Positions 35,297-48,257 are shown, counted from the first letter of the stretch. The stretch: 64,000 nucleotides of DNA from Umbellularia californica (GCA_028538565.1 JAPQWN010000001.1:12348001-12412000), one strand, 5' to 3'. Notes: generated from the letters alone by a model not told the origin. Numbers and translations: made by a program.

Positions 35297-36140
35297 ATGC
35301 AGTCCAACTCTTGAGGCCCGATTGGATGCCCACAATTCAGTGGGGGTGGGGGTGAATGGAAATGTCACTTTTATGGATAAGGGTCTAAATTATATACAAC
35401 CTAATAATTGGATCACCCTATCCCTTGATTTAAAAGCCATAAAGTTTAGTTATCTTTCAACCATAGATTGTTTTAGAGGCTCAATCCAACAGTGAAAAAA
35501 CGGTTTGATTAGAGTGAAATTAGGCCTAGTGTTACATCGCATGGGGTAAATGTGAAAGGGGGTGCGCTGTTATGGTTTCAATGGAATAAATCTAAGCCTT
35601 TCAAAATACATGGCCATAAAATTGGTCCATCAATCATCGGATCTGGCAATGCGAGTTAATCCATCCGTTGAAGTCAGCATGAGAGAAAGTCCACACGAGA
35701 TCTAAAATCTATCCGCATGCGAGTTAATCAACAGTACGTTGCTGAAATTCCACATGCGTTTGATCTTCATCTACTTTTTTTTTTTAGATTGCACCTGCAT
35801 TACGTTTCACTATTTACCTGCACCTTAGTTTTCTACAAGAAAAGCCCATATGTTTTGTATTCCAAATTTTAGACAATTGGTCTCAAGAGGCTAGCATATA
35901 TAGTAGTTCTATTTGAACTTCTCAGTGATTTAATTGTTGGCTCTTTTCCCATTGAATGTAGGCCTTTTCTGTGTGTTCCTTTCAATTGCGTGAGCCAATG
36001 GTTAAAGGGCTGGAATTGTTCAATTTGGAATAGATTATTTGGGCTTTTTATTTCCCAAAATGGGACTCATCTGATAAACAGTTTTGATCATAAATGTCAC
36101 CCCCCAAGATCCAAATTTCTTGAATCTCGAGGTGCAACTA

Positions 36141-36599
36141 TGATGCAGTGCCAAAGAGCAAATGCAGCGTGTATACCCGCACAGGAAAATCCTGCACAGA
36201 CACCTTTTGATATTCCGGTCATAACTCAACCTTGGTAGTTCCAAATCGCGCATTGCTTGATGCGTTGGAAAGTAGACTCGAAGACCTTTCCAATGGTATA
36301 TGGCTTGGAAACTAAAACCTCACCATTTAATCAAGATTTTGAGCTGAATAGTCCCCATTTTCGTAGTCATACTCTGTTTTGTAAATTGTGTCTTTGGAAG
36401 GTGTAGTTTGGTGACAATTAATTGTTTTTGAGAGTCTATAAATAGAAGGAAAGTATGAGAACGTGGGAGTATATTGTGATTACTTATTTTGTTAATGAAA
36501 AGAGATAGAGCCCTGCTCTGATCTATATTTATCTTCCTTCCTACTTTGTGTTCTTGAATTACAAGTTTCTTTCTCTATATCTCTTCTTAGCCCGCATCA
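36141..36599 (+). repeat. 5' LTR of the gypsy element (459 bp)
   Basis: From TGATGCAGTGCC to CCCGCATCA. A TATA box, CTATAAATAG, lies at about 36436-36445. The terminal TGATGC and GCATCA are inverted repeats. Confidence 0.9.
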
Positions 36600-36616
36600 T
36601 TTGGTATCAAAGCTTG
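36600..36616 (+). other. Primer-binding site, initiator-Met tRNA type
   Basis: TTTGGTATCAAAGCTTG follows the LTR directly. Plant elements primed by initiator tRNA-Met carry TGGTATCAGAGC here; this copy differs by one base in that core. Confidence 0.75.
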
Positions 36617-36649
36617 TGTAACGCTCTTGGTGTACTTCCTTCTTCTTTC

Positions 36650-37693
36650 ATGGCGGCAAGAAGAAGTAGAGGACGCGGCAATCTCAGAGATGATCGAGAT
36701 GAAGAAACTCAGGCACTTCGACGGCAAGTTGAAGAACTTACCATGCGCTTTGAGCGTCGGGAAGCTCGTAACGGGAGAAGCTCTTCAAGTCATGGTTATG
36801 GTAGTAATGAATCTGAGGATGTAAATCCTTTTGGCAACCAGCTTCGTGGAAGACCTATAATGGAAAGGTTTCTTCGAGCTTCGGAGGTTGTTAAGATTGA
36901 TTTACCGGAGTTTTATGGCCAACTCCAACCCGAAGAGTTTCTTGAATGGCTTAGTGCTATTGAGAAATTATTTGAATACAAAAACATTCCAGAAAACCAG
37001 CAATCGAAGCTTGTGGCTACTAGGTTGCGTGGCTACGCTTTGACATGGTAGGACAAGGTTCAGGAGATGCGGGTTCGCAAAGGTAAACCTAAGATCTCTT
37101 CGTGGGAGAAAATGAAGTGTAGACTTCGAGAGAATTTTCTTCCACCAGATTTTGCTCAAAGTATCTTTTCTCAATTCAACAACATCCATCAAGATAACAA
37201 GAGTGTTGTTGATTACACCGAAGAGTTCTACAAGTTAATGGCCCATAACAAAACTCAAGAGACCAAGGAACAACTTGTTGCAAGGTATATTGGTGGACTG
37301 AAGTTTGAAATCCGAGATGAAGTTGAGATGCAACGAGCATGGAGGTTGAATGATGCTTATCAACTTGCTTTGAAGGTGGAGGTAAAGTTGACTCGTGGCC
37401 GTGGAAAGAAATATGCTGATGTTCGTAGCTTTTACCCTCCCTCTAAGGGTGAGTCTTTACGTGGAGGTCATGTTGGTTCAAAGATCGGGGAAACCAATAA
37501 GAGTGCAGCTAAGCCGAGCACTAGCAACCATAGAGGAGGTCAAACAACTCATACTAATCGTTCCCCTACTTGTTTCAAGTGTGGGCAGGTTGGTCATTAT
37601 CTTAAAGATTGTCCTAAAAGGCGGTTGGATGCTCATGTAAACCTTGCGGAAGAAGGGGTGCTGGTGAACATGAAGACCTTTTGGAGAACCTAA
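36650..37693 (+). pseudogene. gag: gag of the gypsy element, broken
   Basis: The start is at 36650 (MAARRSRGRGN). Retrotransposon gag-type sequence follows (DLPEFYGQLQPEEFLEWL), then a TAG stop at 37049-37051 in place of a sense codon, then the continuing frame (KISSWEKMKCRLRENFLPPDF). A CCHC zinc knuckle CFKCGQVGHYLKDC lies at 37571-37612. Gag forms the virus-like particle and binds element RNA. The frame closes at 37693 and pol continues in another frame, so a further frameshift exists. Confidence 0.9.
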
Positions 37694-37785
37694 ATATGAT
37701 GATGATGATGAGGTAGAGCATGAGGAAATTGGGCCTGAAGAAGGGAATTGCTTGGTGATCCAAAGAGCCCTTACTACTCCAAAAG

Positions 37786-40700
37786 TTGAAGAAGACAAAG
37801 AGTGGCTTCGTTCTAATATCTTCAAAACCCGATGCAAATCTCATGGCGTGTTCCATTGTTATTGATGGAGGGAGTTGTGAACATATTGTTTCTCAGGAGA
37901 TGGTGGACAAACTCAAGCTCAACACCGAACCTCACCCGAAACCATATCAAATTTCTTGGTTCAAGAAAGGCAATGAGGTAAAAGTTACTAAACGATGTCT
38001 AGTTTCTTTTTCCATGGGAAAGAATTATCATGTTTGGTGTGATGTAGTTCCAATGGATGTTTGTCATATACTCTCGGTGAGACCTTGGCAATATGATAGA
38101 CATATTACACATGATGGCCAGAAAAACACTTATACCTTTAGAATGGGTAAAGTAGTTATTGTTCTCTTGCCTTATAAGGAGGAGAGAGTCCAAAAAACTA
38201 TTACCAAAGAAGGGGACAACAACTTTCTTGCTTTGTCAAGATTTGTGCGAGAAAGCAAAGAGAGTGGTGTTGTGTACATGTTGGTGGCCAAAGAGAAGGA
38301 ACAGTCCTTTGAGGTTCCTTATGAAGTAGAAGCCATCTTGGAAGAGTTCAAAGATGTCATTCCTAATGAATTACCAAGTGGTCTTCCACCTCTTAGAGAT
38401 ATCCAGCACCAAATTGACTTGATCCCCTGATCTAGTTTGCCAAACACGGCTCATTATCGAATGAGTCCAAAGGAGCATGAAGAACTGAATAGACAAGTCA
38501 TGGAGCTGCTGGAAAAGGGTTGAGTCCTTGTGCAGTACCGGCTCTTTTAACTCCAAAGAAAGATGGAACGTGGAGAATGTGCATTGATAGTAGAGCAATC
38601 AACCGGATTACTGTCAAGTTCAGGTTTCCAATTCCAAGAATTGATGACATGTTTGACGAGCTTGCTGGTGCCCAAGTTTTTTCTAAGATTGACCTTAGAA
38701 GTGAGTATCATCAAATTCGTATCAAGCCCGGTGATGAATGGAAGACGGCTCTCAAGACAAGAGAAGGCTTATATGAATGGATGGTTATGCCATTTGGGCT
38801 TTCTAATGCTCCAAGCACGTTCATGAGGGTGATGAATCAAACCCTTCGTCCATTCATTGGTAAATTTATTGTTGTTTACTTTGATGACATTCTTGTTTAC
38901 AGTCGTAACAATAGTGAGCACATTGATCATTTGAGGGCTCTATTAATCACTTTGAGAGGTGAGAAACTTTATGTAAACCTCAAAAAGTGTTCTTTTATGA
39001 CAAAAAGCCTTGCTTTTCTAGGCTTTGTACTAACCTCCGCAGGAATCAAGGTGGATGAGGAGAAGATAAAAGTTGTCCAAGAATGGCCTGCACCAAAGAG
39101 CTTGCATCAAGTAAGAAGTTTTCATGGTTTGGCTTCATTTTATCATCGGCTCATCAGAAGTTTCAGCTCCATTGCAGCCCCTTTGACTGATTGCATGAAG
39201 AAGGGAGAGTTTAGGTGGACTCCCGAAGCGGAGAAGAGCTTCGAACTCATTAAGGAGAAGTTGTCCATGTCTCCCGTACTTGCATTACCAGATTTTGAGA
39301 AGGTTTTTGAAGTTGATTGTGATGCTTAACATGTTGGAATTGGTGGAGTTCTCAGCCAAGAAGGTCATCCAATTGCCTTCTTCAGTGAAAAGCTCAATGA
39401 AACAAGGAAGAATTACTCTACTTATGATGTGGAATTTTATGCCATTATTCAAGCACTTCGGCATTGGCGGCCTTACTTGATTCAAAGAGAGTTTATTTTA
39501 AATTCAGATCATGAAGCACTCAAACACATCAATACTCAAGCTAGTCTGAACCGAAGACATGGTAATTGGGTAGCTTTCCTACAATAATACACATTTGTTT
39601 TGAAGCACAAGAAGGGAAAGTGTAATCAAGTGGATGACGCACTTAGTCGGCATGTTACACTTTTAAACACTATGAAGGTGCAGCTGGAAGGCTTTGATCC
39701 TATCAAGGATATGTATGCAAATGATGAAGATTTTGGTGATATTTGGGAGGTATGCAAAATAGGGCATCATGAAGACTATGTCCTCTAAAATGATTTTCTT
39801 TTTCGTGGGACACGTTTGTGCGTTCCAATCAAGGAGTTTCATTCCGGAGGTTTGGGTGGTCATTTTGGTAGAGACAAGACTGTTTTGTTGGTCAAGGAGA
39901 AGTATTATTGGCCTACTATCTACCGAGATGTTGCTCATTATGTGAAGAGATGCAGAACTTGTCAAACTTGCAAGGGTCAAGCTCAAAATACCGGTGCATA
40001 CACTCCATTACCAATTCCTAAGGCTCCATGGGAAGATGTTAGTATGGATTTTGTGGTTGGTTTGCCAAGAGCACAAAAAGGTATGGATGCAATCTTTGTT
40101 GTTGTTGATAGATTTTTAAAAATAGCTTATTTTATTCCTTGCAAAAAGACTATGGATGCTTCTTATATTGCTGATTTATATTTCGAGAAAGTAGTTAAGC
40201 ATCATGGAATTCCTAAGTCAATCATTTCGGATAGAGATACAAAATTTCTTAGCCATTTTTGGAGGAGTTTGTGGAAGAGGATTGGCACTACCTTGCTTTA
40301 TAGTAGTGCTTATCATCCTCAAACAGATAGGCAAACTGAAGTTGTCAATCGAACTTTAGGAAATTTGCTTAGAAGCTTTGCATCCAAGAGGCCTAAACAG
40401 TGGGATTCAGTGTTATCTAGAGCTGAATTTGCATACAATTCAGTTATGAATCATTCTACAGGGAAGAGTCCATTTGAAGTAGTTTATGGGCGTGTTCCAG
40501 CTCATTATCTTGATCTTGCACCCATACCTGAATCACCCATGACAAGCAAAAAGGCTAAAGATTTTGCTGCTACAATGGCAAGGATCCATGAGAAAGTTAG
40601 AAATAAGTTAGAAGTCAGTAATAAGGTCTATAGAGAAGCGGCAAATATTCATCGTCGGATAAAAACTTTCAAGGAAGGTGAACTTGTGTGGGTATATTTG

Positions 40701-40870
40701 AAGAAAGAGCGACTCCCAGCTGGTTCTTATAACAAGTTGAAGGAAAAGAAGAACGGCGCATGTCGGATTCTTGAGAAGATAAATAACAATGTTTACGAGA
40801 TTGAGCTTCCTCCTGATGTCCGCACATCCTACTTTCAATGTTCGTGACTTATCATCATATCATGGAGAAG
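37786..40870 (+). pseudogene. pol: pol (protease, RT, RNase H, integrase) of the gypsy element, broken
   Basis: Protease: IDGGSCEHIVS near 37861, in the first frame, which ends at a TGA (38428-38430). RT is in a second frame from about 38520, with a TGA just before it: FPIPRIDDMFDEL, FSKIDLRSEYHQI, FGLSNAPSTF and YFDD (38877-38888). RNase H: an in-frame TAA at 39327-39329 just after DCDA, then GVLSQEGHPIAFFSEKL, with further TAA stops at 39585 and 39786. Integrase (from about 39816): the HHCC zinc region with CRTCQTC, the DD-E core with MDFVVGLP, SDRDTKF and TEVVNRTLG. A frameshift follows in the last 40 bp. The five internal stops make it inactive. Confidence 0.9.
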
Positions 40871-40875
40871 AAATA

Positions 40876-40998
40876 TGATTACTTATTTTGTTAATGAAAA
40901 GAGATAGAGCCCTGCTCTGATCTATGTTTATCTTCCTTCCTACTTTGTGTTCTTGAATTTCAAGTTTCTTTCTCTATATCTCTTCTTAGCCCGCATCA
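40876..40998 (+). repeat. Truncated 3' LTR (last 123 bp) of the gypsy element
   Basis: It matches 36477-36599 with two mismatches in 123 bp. The first 336 bp of the LTR and the polypurine tract are missing, joined directly to the end of pol. The outer end and TSD are intact. Confidence 0.9.
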
Positions 40999-41003
40999 AA
41001 CTA

Positions 41004-42761
41004 TCATAGCAGATCAAGTATACTCAGCATCAATCGTTAAAATTTCCGAATACTCAAATCATATGATCATACAGAGCAAACTTAAAAGGTGTTCTCCATA
41101 ACTTATAGAGTATGTACAGTCTTAGATTTAAACTTCATAAATACTACTTGTCCTATACAACCACGACAATGAGGCCAGTATACCTCTCCAAAATATAAAA
41201 ACCACCTCGCCTCCTAGTCTTCTATGCACCAAAATGCCACCCCAGATACTATAGATCACTTTACAATATGAAGCATAAAAGAAGAATGAACTCTCATTAA
41301 AATTCAGAATCGATTGAAAACATGCGCCATTTAGAACAAATCTTATGATCATGTATGATGCAGAAATACTAGAGAATTACATATATAAAATGCACCTTTA
41401 GGAAATCCAAGGTTTTAAACTTCCAAAACAGAGCAAATTTCCCTTCCACATTAGCCCAAACTGATGAAAATGACTGGACATGGTATGGATACCAAGGCTA
41501 AAACATATAGTCAGCCGGAGAGGGAGACCAGGGCACTTGCGTGAGGAAGGTTTTGTTTGAGTGTGGGAAAGGGAGGGCACTATTGGGTTTTTGAAGTGGG
41601 GGCTGGGCCAAACAAGCCTTATAGCCGATATGGGCCTTTTCAAGTTGGGTGGGGGCTGAAGCGCCCAGACCCTTTCACATAGGTCCGCCCCAGCAGGTGA
41701 CCGCAACATGAGGGGATGAATGCAGTGCTGAGGAAGTGGCTGAGAGAGCTCTAAGCCAACCATCATTTTGGGGTTGTAGTTAAGGCTTTGAGCATTTGCA
41801 CTGTCATTTTGGTAACTTGAGAGCATAGATAGGGTGCATCTGGGTGGGACCACAGACTCCAATTGGTTTGAATGTTTTCTTCTTTGCAGTAAATTGGAAG
41901 CATGATTTCTTGAGATCTCTTTCTTTGGCCAAATTGTTAAAGCATTTGTTTCGGTAAGCTATGTGATTTTTGAAACACAATGGTGATTTTGTCAAACTAG
42001 GCGATGGGCTTGTCACAAATATTTGGTCAAAAACTTCATTATGCGGCAATATTCCTTGTTTAAAGCAATGCTACATTTGGCCAAATGGACTTCTTTGGTT
42101 CTAGGATATGATCCCTGGATTTTAACTATCAGGTCTATAATCTTTACATCATTATGAGGCAAACTTTTTTCCTTTTATCAATGCACATCTCTGATTACTA
42201 CTTAAATCTTAACAAATAACTTTCTAAAATGGCTTCGATACTTCCAAATTCCCAGTTCTAAATGAATTAAATCTGGTAACCAAACTTGTACAATCATTTG
42301 AATTGGAATCAAATATGGATGGTTGGTCGTTCTTGCACAGGGATCAATGGAACTTAAAATCCGTTATTTAAGGTTAGATGAATTTCAGTCATCCTTTCAC
42401 TTGGTCCAATGGAACTAATGGACTTGTTTATGCAATGGTTAGGTGAAGTTCCTAACTTCTGTCACTTCCATATCTTTGTATTTTGAGCAATTGTAATATT
42501 GTTCTAAGCTTATTTAATCATTCAAGTCCCATATGATTGTGTTTTTAAAACACCAATGCAATACCACATCGGCATAAATCAGTTACTCATCTCATATTTA
42601 TGGTCTCATATTTATGGTGCTCATGATTGCTAGAAACCTGTCTCGACACAAAGGGCTTTTTTACCAAATCATAGAATTCAGACCGAGTTTAATTGGGATC
42701 AAGACAGAGATCAAAACAGACGACCTCAACTCTCAAGACAGAGATCAAAACAGACGACCTC

Positions 42762-42820
<59 letters not shown>

Positions 42821-45800
42821 AAAAAATGTAGGTGTAAAGTGTTGGGGGGTCAGTTGGAGTCGATTATTTCTGGATGAAAAATGGTCTTTGAGCTTAGTTT
42901 GTTATCCCATTAGAATTTTCAACGATGTAGAAATGTGAAATGGATGTTTCTTGGTGGAAACTGGAAAGGCTCTGAGAGTCGACAAGTTTCTATGCTTTTT
43001 TAAGTCATAAAAAGTGGGTGGAATGGACTATTCATTTTGTTCCTATGTGGCTGCTCTTGTGAAGGTGCACTCAAGAATTGGTTGACTAGAAATATTGAAA
43101 GAATTTTTATTCCTTCACAATCATAATAAACTGAAAACTCTCCAATTATCTTCTATATTTTGTTTTAACCTGAGGTTCAGATGCAGCTAGAATTCAAGTT
43201 TCATGTACTTAAAGCAGGTTATCTCCACAGAGCCTAATATTGCTGCGTCGTAAAGAGATGATCCTGAATATCACAAGGTGTTTGCTTCTGTTAATAAATT
43301 TAGGAATCGTGGAATTAGGTTACATCTGCTCTGTGCTCTCACATCTATTTAACTATATATATTCATGAATATTATTGGGTCTAAGTTGACAAAAAGTATC
43401 AGAATTTTTAGACGAATATGTTTCAACTTTCAAGCTGCCTATAAATATATAATACACTAATTTAAAGGAGATCCTGCACAGGTGGGTTGTCAATGTAGCT
43501 GCACTGTTTTCTCACATTTGAGTGTCATTTTCTTACCTGGTTTATTGATGATAGTGTAGGGGCAGCTTGAAGCTCTGGGTTATCCAAGGGAGTGAGTGGA
43601 CAGTTTGAAAAGATTGCGCACTAGGCCGATGCACTTGTAGCTTGTGTTGAAAGATACTGAAGGGACGAGAAAAATGTGGAGGTCGGCTTATTGTCGGAAG
43701 TCAACTTGTGTCCTGTCTCTCAATCTCTCGATCTAATGTTTGTATACATGTATATGTATGTATATGTACGTATGTATTATATATCTTATATATCTTACTT
43801 TTCATTGTTTCTTTTTTTTTTTACCGAGGTTCAAACTTTAAACATGCTCACAGATTTCAAAATAGAATTAGAGTTAAAAGATACTTTTGAGTTAAATTTA
43901 TAATTGAAATTAGATTGAAAGAAATGTTTTAGGGTTATGTTTTGGATTTAACCTAGAGCACTATGATAAAAGGCAGGCATTGGAAACATGAGGATTTTCA
44001 ATGTTTTCCATCCTGAGCCCATCCATTGGGTTTTTGTCTCGGTGTAGAATAGAGAATTAAAGCATCCTGCCCATCCTAGTTTGCAAAAAAATATCCAAAC
44101 ATGCCCTGAAAAATTAAAAAAGAAGTATGGTATTCAAACAGAAAAAAAAGGACAAAAGTCTCGAAGAGTAATTTCTAAAAGTTGTTCACAAATTAGTGTT
44201 TTGCGTAAGCCATAGTCCTAAAGTGAGCCCCTCTTTGATTGGATGAAATTTGGGCAAGTTCTAAAATTCAGTAAAAGGGGCTGTTCCACTGGAGTCCAGC
44301 CCAAGTCTGAGCAACAAAAGGAACAAGTTTTAAGAGAGAAATAGCAGATCAAATTAAATTTGATGCTTGTGAAATTGGGTTCCCCTAAGGAAATAAAGAA
44401 AGATTGTAAAGGGGAAATGATTGAAAAACAAGAAAAAGAAAGATCAGATTGCATGCACTTAGAAGGAAAATTAACCAATCTATTCCATGTAAGTTTCAGA
44501 TCACATTGCTAAACTTCCAAGTCATTTCCATATTTACACCTAACATATACCAGACCTAATTACCACCCTTATCACCAAAGTTTTCCTACAGCCCTTTGAA
44601 AAGGAAAAAAAAAGGAACTAAACCTAAAATGAAGAAATGGGAGGGAAAAAAAAAAAAAAACAAACTCTTCCATTACAAAGAAGCCCCCCTGCAATGCAAC
44701 CCATGATCACCCAATGTATTGAAACCACAGAGGATGAGGTTCATCTTTGCTTTGTTGCCTCTGGCTCACTTCTTTGAACACTCTTTGGATCAGTTTCTCT
44801 AGAAATGACCTGTTTACATGCCAAATTCTGATAAATTGAGATTAAGTGGTGATGTGACACTGGGGTTTCCATTCACAGATACTGATTCCATCCATTGGAA
44901 ATATTACTTTCATTTATTCCTATCAATAAAAAAATATTGAGCTCAGTGAAGCTCATAAATCTAATGCTTGCTCAATTCCAAAATTAGCTCCAATTTTCAC
45001 GATTGTACATTGTTTGTTGTAAAAATTCCTTTACTAACTTTTTTTGGTGAGTACCTTTACTCATTTTTGAAGAGATTCCCAGACACCTGGAAGTTTGGTG
45101 TAGTGAAAGTACTTGGGAAAAAACCCCACATTATTAACCACCACATTAATGGGTGGTTGTGATTCTTCTGAGTACAACTTTCAAACTTCTTGGTGGAGCA
45201 CCTGCCACTGCAAGCACACTCAAAGGTGCCCCTGCTGTGGACAATAGGCTAGAGGATTCTAGTGGCCTTCCTACTATGCTTGTTTCATGATTCTGGGCTG
45301 TCATGTCATTGCACAGAAAGTTGCATTTACTAGAGACTAATAAACCATCTTTATATGAATCTTTTGGAAGCATTCAGGTTAGTAATGGAATAAAAAGGGT
45401 TTGCTGCATTTTTAAAGCTTCATGCATTGCTCTTTTGGTCAAAATACTCATTAAAAGCGTGTTTAAGAAATGCACTCTACCCATTGGAAAGTTCTAGCTC
45501 CATTAGTGTAACCATTGTTCAAGAAATGAACATATATAGTCAACTTACATGGCATTTTTGCATTCAATGGCTAGTGTAAGTCCTTTTAATGAGAGAAAAG
45601 TGTTAGTATCTTTGTTTTTTAATGTTGACCTTTAGAATATTCTGACAGCTTCATCCAATGGGAATGAATGACTGTGTCTAGGAGAGCAACTATCTTTTGT
45701 TTGGTGAGTTGGTTCGTTTCTATTTATTCTACCCAGAAAAGAGGCCTAGTGCCAAACAAGTGTAGTGGGTGGCTCTGTTCTTTGCTCAGTTTCATCATTG

Positions 45801-46393
45801 AGGCATCTTGAAGGGGACCTCCACAAGACTTCTGTTCTGATATGAATGGATGAAAGAAATTATAAAACTCCATTGAGTCAATATTAATCATCAAGCCTTT
45901 TATGCCTGCTTTATCCTTTTTTTCTGTGTGTACTGGTGGTCTATTGACTCTTTTGTTTAGAAACCAAGGCCAAAAACCTGACAAGGGCACATTGCTAGTG
46001 TTGGAGTAGTGCTGCATCTGATGAGGGAAATTGGCATAAGTGGATCAAAAAAGAACAGTTGAACACTGTTGGAAGAAAATGAACCGACGAAACATCTGGA
46101 TCACATTTTCTACCACTCTTACACGATGGGACTGATCATCATTTACCCACTTCCCATTTTCTTTTACAATTCTTGCCCTTTGATTGAAACATTGGTATAA
46201 TATGTTTTGGCCTACTGGGTTTTTTCTGCCAATTTATAGGGATAAAAATGAGTCCCTGTATAGTGTATAGTGTATAGTGTATACACCAGATGGACCCCAA
46301 GTTAAGAAGATTGAGTGGTCCAGGTTCAGTTCCATCCACTACCCGAATAAAAATTGGTCTAAGGCCCGGCTCCATCGGTTCTACTTCTATACA
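41004..46393. other. Intergenic, no gene seen
   Basis: No domain-bearing frame. The 154-codon minus-strand frame at 41398-41862 is not recognised and has no supporting structure. A 34-bp tandem duplication (42703-42767) runs into a CT microsatellite. A GTATAGT 7-bp tandem repeat lies at about 46258-46285. Confidence 0.4.
42764..42812 (+). repeat. CT microsatellite
   Basis: A pure (CT)n tract of about 49 bp following two tandem copies of a 34-bp sequence containing CAGACGACCTCAACTCTC. The Ser-Leu repeat frames across it are not genes. Confidence 0.95.
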
Positions 46394-46398
46394 TCAAG

Positions 46399-47466
46399 TG
46401 TTAGTGCCGAGTACAGTCAGTAATAAATCAGTATCTAGGAGACAAGTTCTAAAACACAGTGAATCAAAATAACAACTAAATACAGTAGCAAACTGTAATG
46501 TAGGAATAAAAATCACTTACTATTTAAAAGCAGAAACAGAATGTGTATGTCTGAAGTTGAGAAGTTGTATAACTCGCAGATGAATTATGATCAAGGCCAG
46601 TGTTAAACACTATGTCCTTAAGACAAAATTTGCCCTCGCAACGGTGCTTACGAGCTCTACAGCGTCTGTCTCCCAGGATACAATGATCAAACCACAACAG
46701 TTGCAGCACTACAAACTATGTATCCGGCGAACCAAAAGGTGCAGCAGCAGGACTCTCTTACTATGAATAAACAATGACAATGACTCGAATGCAGTGAAAA
46801 AAAAATTGATCCCAAAATACATGTACAAGATGCTCTTAAATAGCCTAAACAAGTCTCTTCAATTGGGGGGGGGGGGGTTGCATCTGTTCAGAACAGTGAC
46901 TGTTCAATGAACAGATGCAACTTCTCAGGACACACCCTTTCAAGGGCGAAAGGACACACACCACTAACCACTAGGGACACATCCCATTTGCCAAAAGAAA
47001 TTTTATTAAATAAAATTTCTCCAAAAATAAACGGGTAGTGGGCTGAGCCAAGGCCCAACTCGCGCGTGAAGCCCAAGCCCAAGCCTGGCCCGGGGCGCGC
47101 GTGGTGGTGACCCTACCTTGATCTAGGTCCTCCCTCCCCCACAAAAGTGGGGTGCCCCTTGGGGCTTATTTTATACTACCAAAGTAAGTATATTTATACC
47201 CAAAGAATGTTTTGCTCCCAAGCAATGTGGGATGCAAGTTCACTACTTCCTTTGTTTCTATGTTTAACATGTTCAAGTAGTAGTGTTTAGGAGGCAATTT
47301 CTCATTCACTCCTTAATGGATTAGAGCAACCCAATACATGTAATTAATCTACTCATGGAGTAGAGTACATTCCCATGTATTCCCACCAAAAAGGATTAGT
47401 GGGTTCCACTTAGTTTTTTGCTCAAACTTTGACAAAAGTAATGGTGCTCTAGCCATTTTTCCAACA
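46399..47466 (-). mobile_element. Solo LTR, copia-type, minus strand
   Basis: On the minus strand it begins TGTTGGAAAAATGGCTAG at 47466 and ends CTCGGCACTAACA at 46399. The perfect TSD is TCAAG on the plus strand (46394-46398 and 47467-47471). It is 1068 bp long, with TATA box TATAAATA (about 47194). The TGTTGGAAAAATGG start is common in plant Ty1/copia LTRs. No internal region adjoins. It contains a 14-bp poly-G tract and a nested palindrome (46877-46921). Confidence 0.85.
46877..46921. repeat. Nested palindrome in the copia-type solo LTR
   Basis: GTTGCATCTGTTC (46877-46889) pairs with GAACAGATGCAAC (46909-46921). The enclosed segment contains a second palindrome, GAACAGTGACTGTTC. Directly before it is a run of G (46865-46877). 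Confidence 0.85.
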
Positions 47467-47988
47467 TCAAGCACCAAATGCCTTGATGCTTATATACGTT
47501 GGGATCTCAGTGGGGCCAAGTCCCTCTTATAAGTTTTGTTTTGGGTCAAAGACTCCAGAGTACACTATGTACCTGATCCCGCACCCAACTCAGACCAAAT
47601 TCCCTACCAACCCATTTGCAACTACAAAATTCAAGTAAACTAATTGCACCACTTTCTTGAGGAAGATTTTGAAGATTTCATATGGATTTGTTACTGATAG
47701 AAAATAAAAATAGATATCTATCATACGGATTATATATTAAAGAAGACGGATTTAAATTGGATTGAATAGAAAATTAGAACTAACAATTCATTCTCTCTAA
47801 AAAAAATCTTTTTAAAAATCAATAATATTGAGGATTTTGAAGTCCAATGGAGTTGGGTCGAATTTCATGGAATCTACAAGGCGTGGAATTCACGGCTGCT
47901 TCCAAACATGGCGTAAGTATCTTGCAATTATGGGAGCTAATGAGCTAATCAAGTGGATAGAAAGAATAAAGCGACAATGCATTGAAGG

Positions 47989-48130
47989 GGAAAGGAACAT
48001 ATAAAATATAGAATTAGGCACTTAATTGGGTTTAGCGCCTAAAGAACCCTCTCTTAAGTAACAAAGGGAGAGGGTTCTTTAGGCGCTGAACCCAATTAAG
48101 TGCCTAATTCTATATGTTATATTCCTTTCC
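47989..48130. repeat. About 64-bp inverted repeat with 14-nt loop
   Basis: The left arm 47989-48053 and right arm 48068-48130 pair almost completely; both include AATTAGGCACTTAATTGGGT or its complement and the GCGCCTAAAGAACCCTCTC block. A few mismatches lie near the outer ends and one near the middle. It could be a small foldback MITE. No duplication of the flanks was found. Confidence 0.85.
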
Positions 48131-48257
48131 TCTCTTAACTAACAAAGGGCTACTTCCCAAAAACAAAAAAAAAAAAAAAAAACAAAGTAACAAAGGGCAT
48201 GACCACTTGATTATTTTAGTTGACAATGGGAGAAAAATATATAGCTTTCTCACTTGA

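Larger units (their letters stand above)
36141..40998 (+). mobile_element. Ty3/gypsy LTR retrotransposon, defective
   Basis: A 4858-bp element bounded by TGATGC...GCATCA and a perfect 5-bp TSD AACTA (36136-36140 and 40999-41003). Order: 5' LTR, primer-binding site, gag, protease, RT, RNase H, integrase, truncated 3' LTR. PR-RT-RH-INT order marks Ty3/gypsy; the integrase C-terminal style (KLKEKKNGACRILEKINNNVYEIELPP) suggests the Reina-like chromovirus group, but no chromodomain remains. In-frame stops and frameshifts break gag and pol, so it is non-autonomous. It lies in a region that may itself be old LTR sequence (TGTCACCCCCCAAGATCC at 36095). Confidence 0.95.

Noticed and set aside
36095..36135. 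Start of an older LTR (TGTCACCCCCCAAGATCC) into which the gypsy element jumped
   Set aside because: No matching right end or TSD could be found, so it is not listed as a feature.
36141..40998. Chromodomain or envelope-like gene in the gypsy element
   Set aside because: Pol runs directly into the truncated LTR; nothing remains after the integrase C-terminus.
41398..41862. Minus-strand frame of 154 codons
   Set aside because: No domain, no promoter or intron signs, and composition like the surrounding intergenic DNA.
42614..42938. Plus-strand frames with Ser-Leu repeats
   Set aside because: Translation of the CT microsatellite and a 34-bp tandem duplication.
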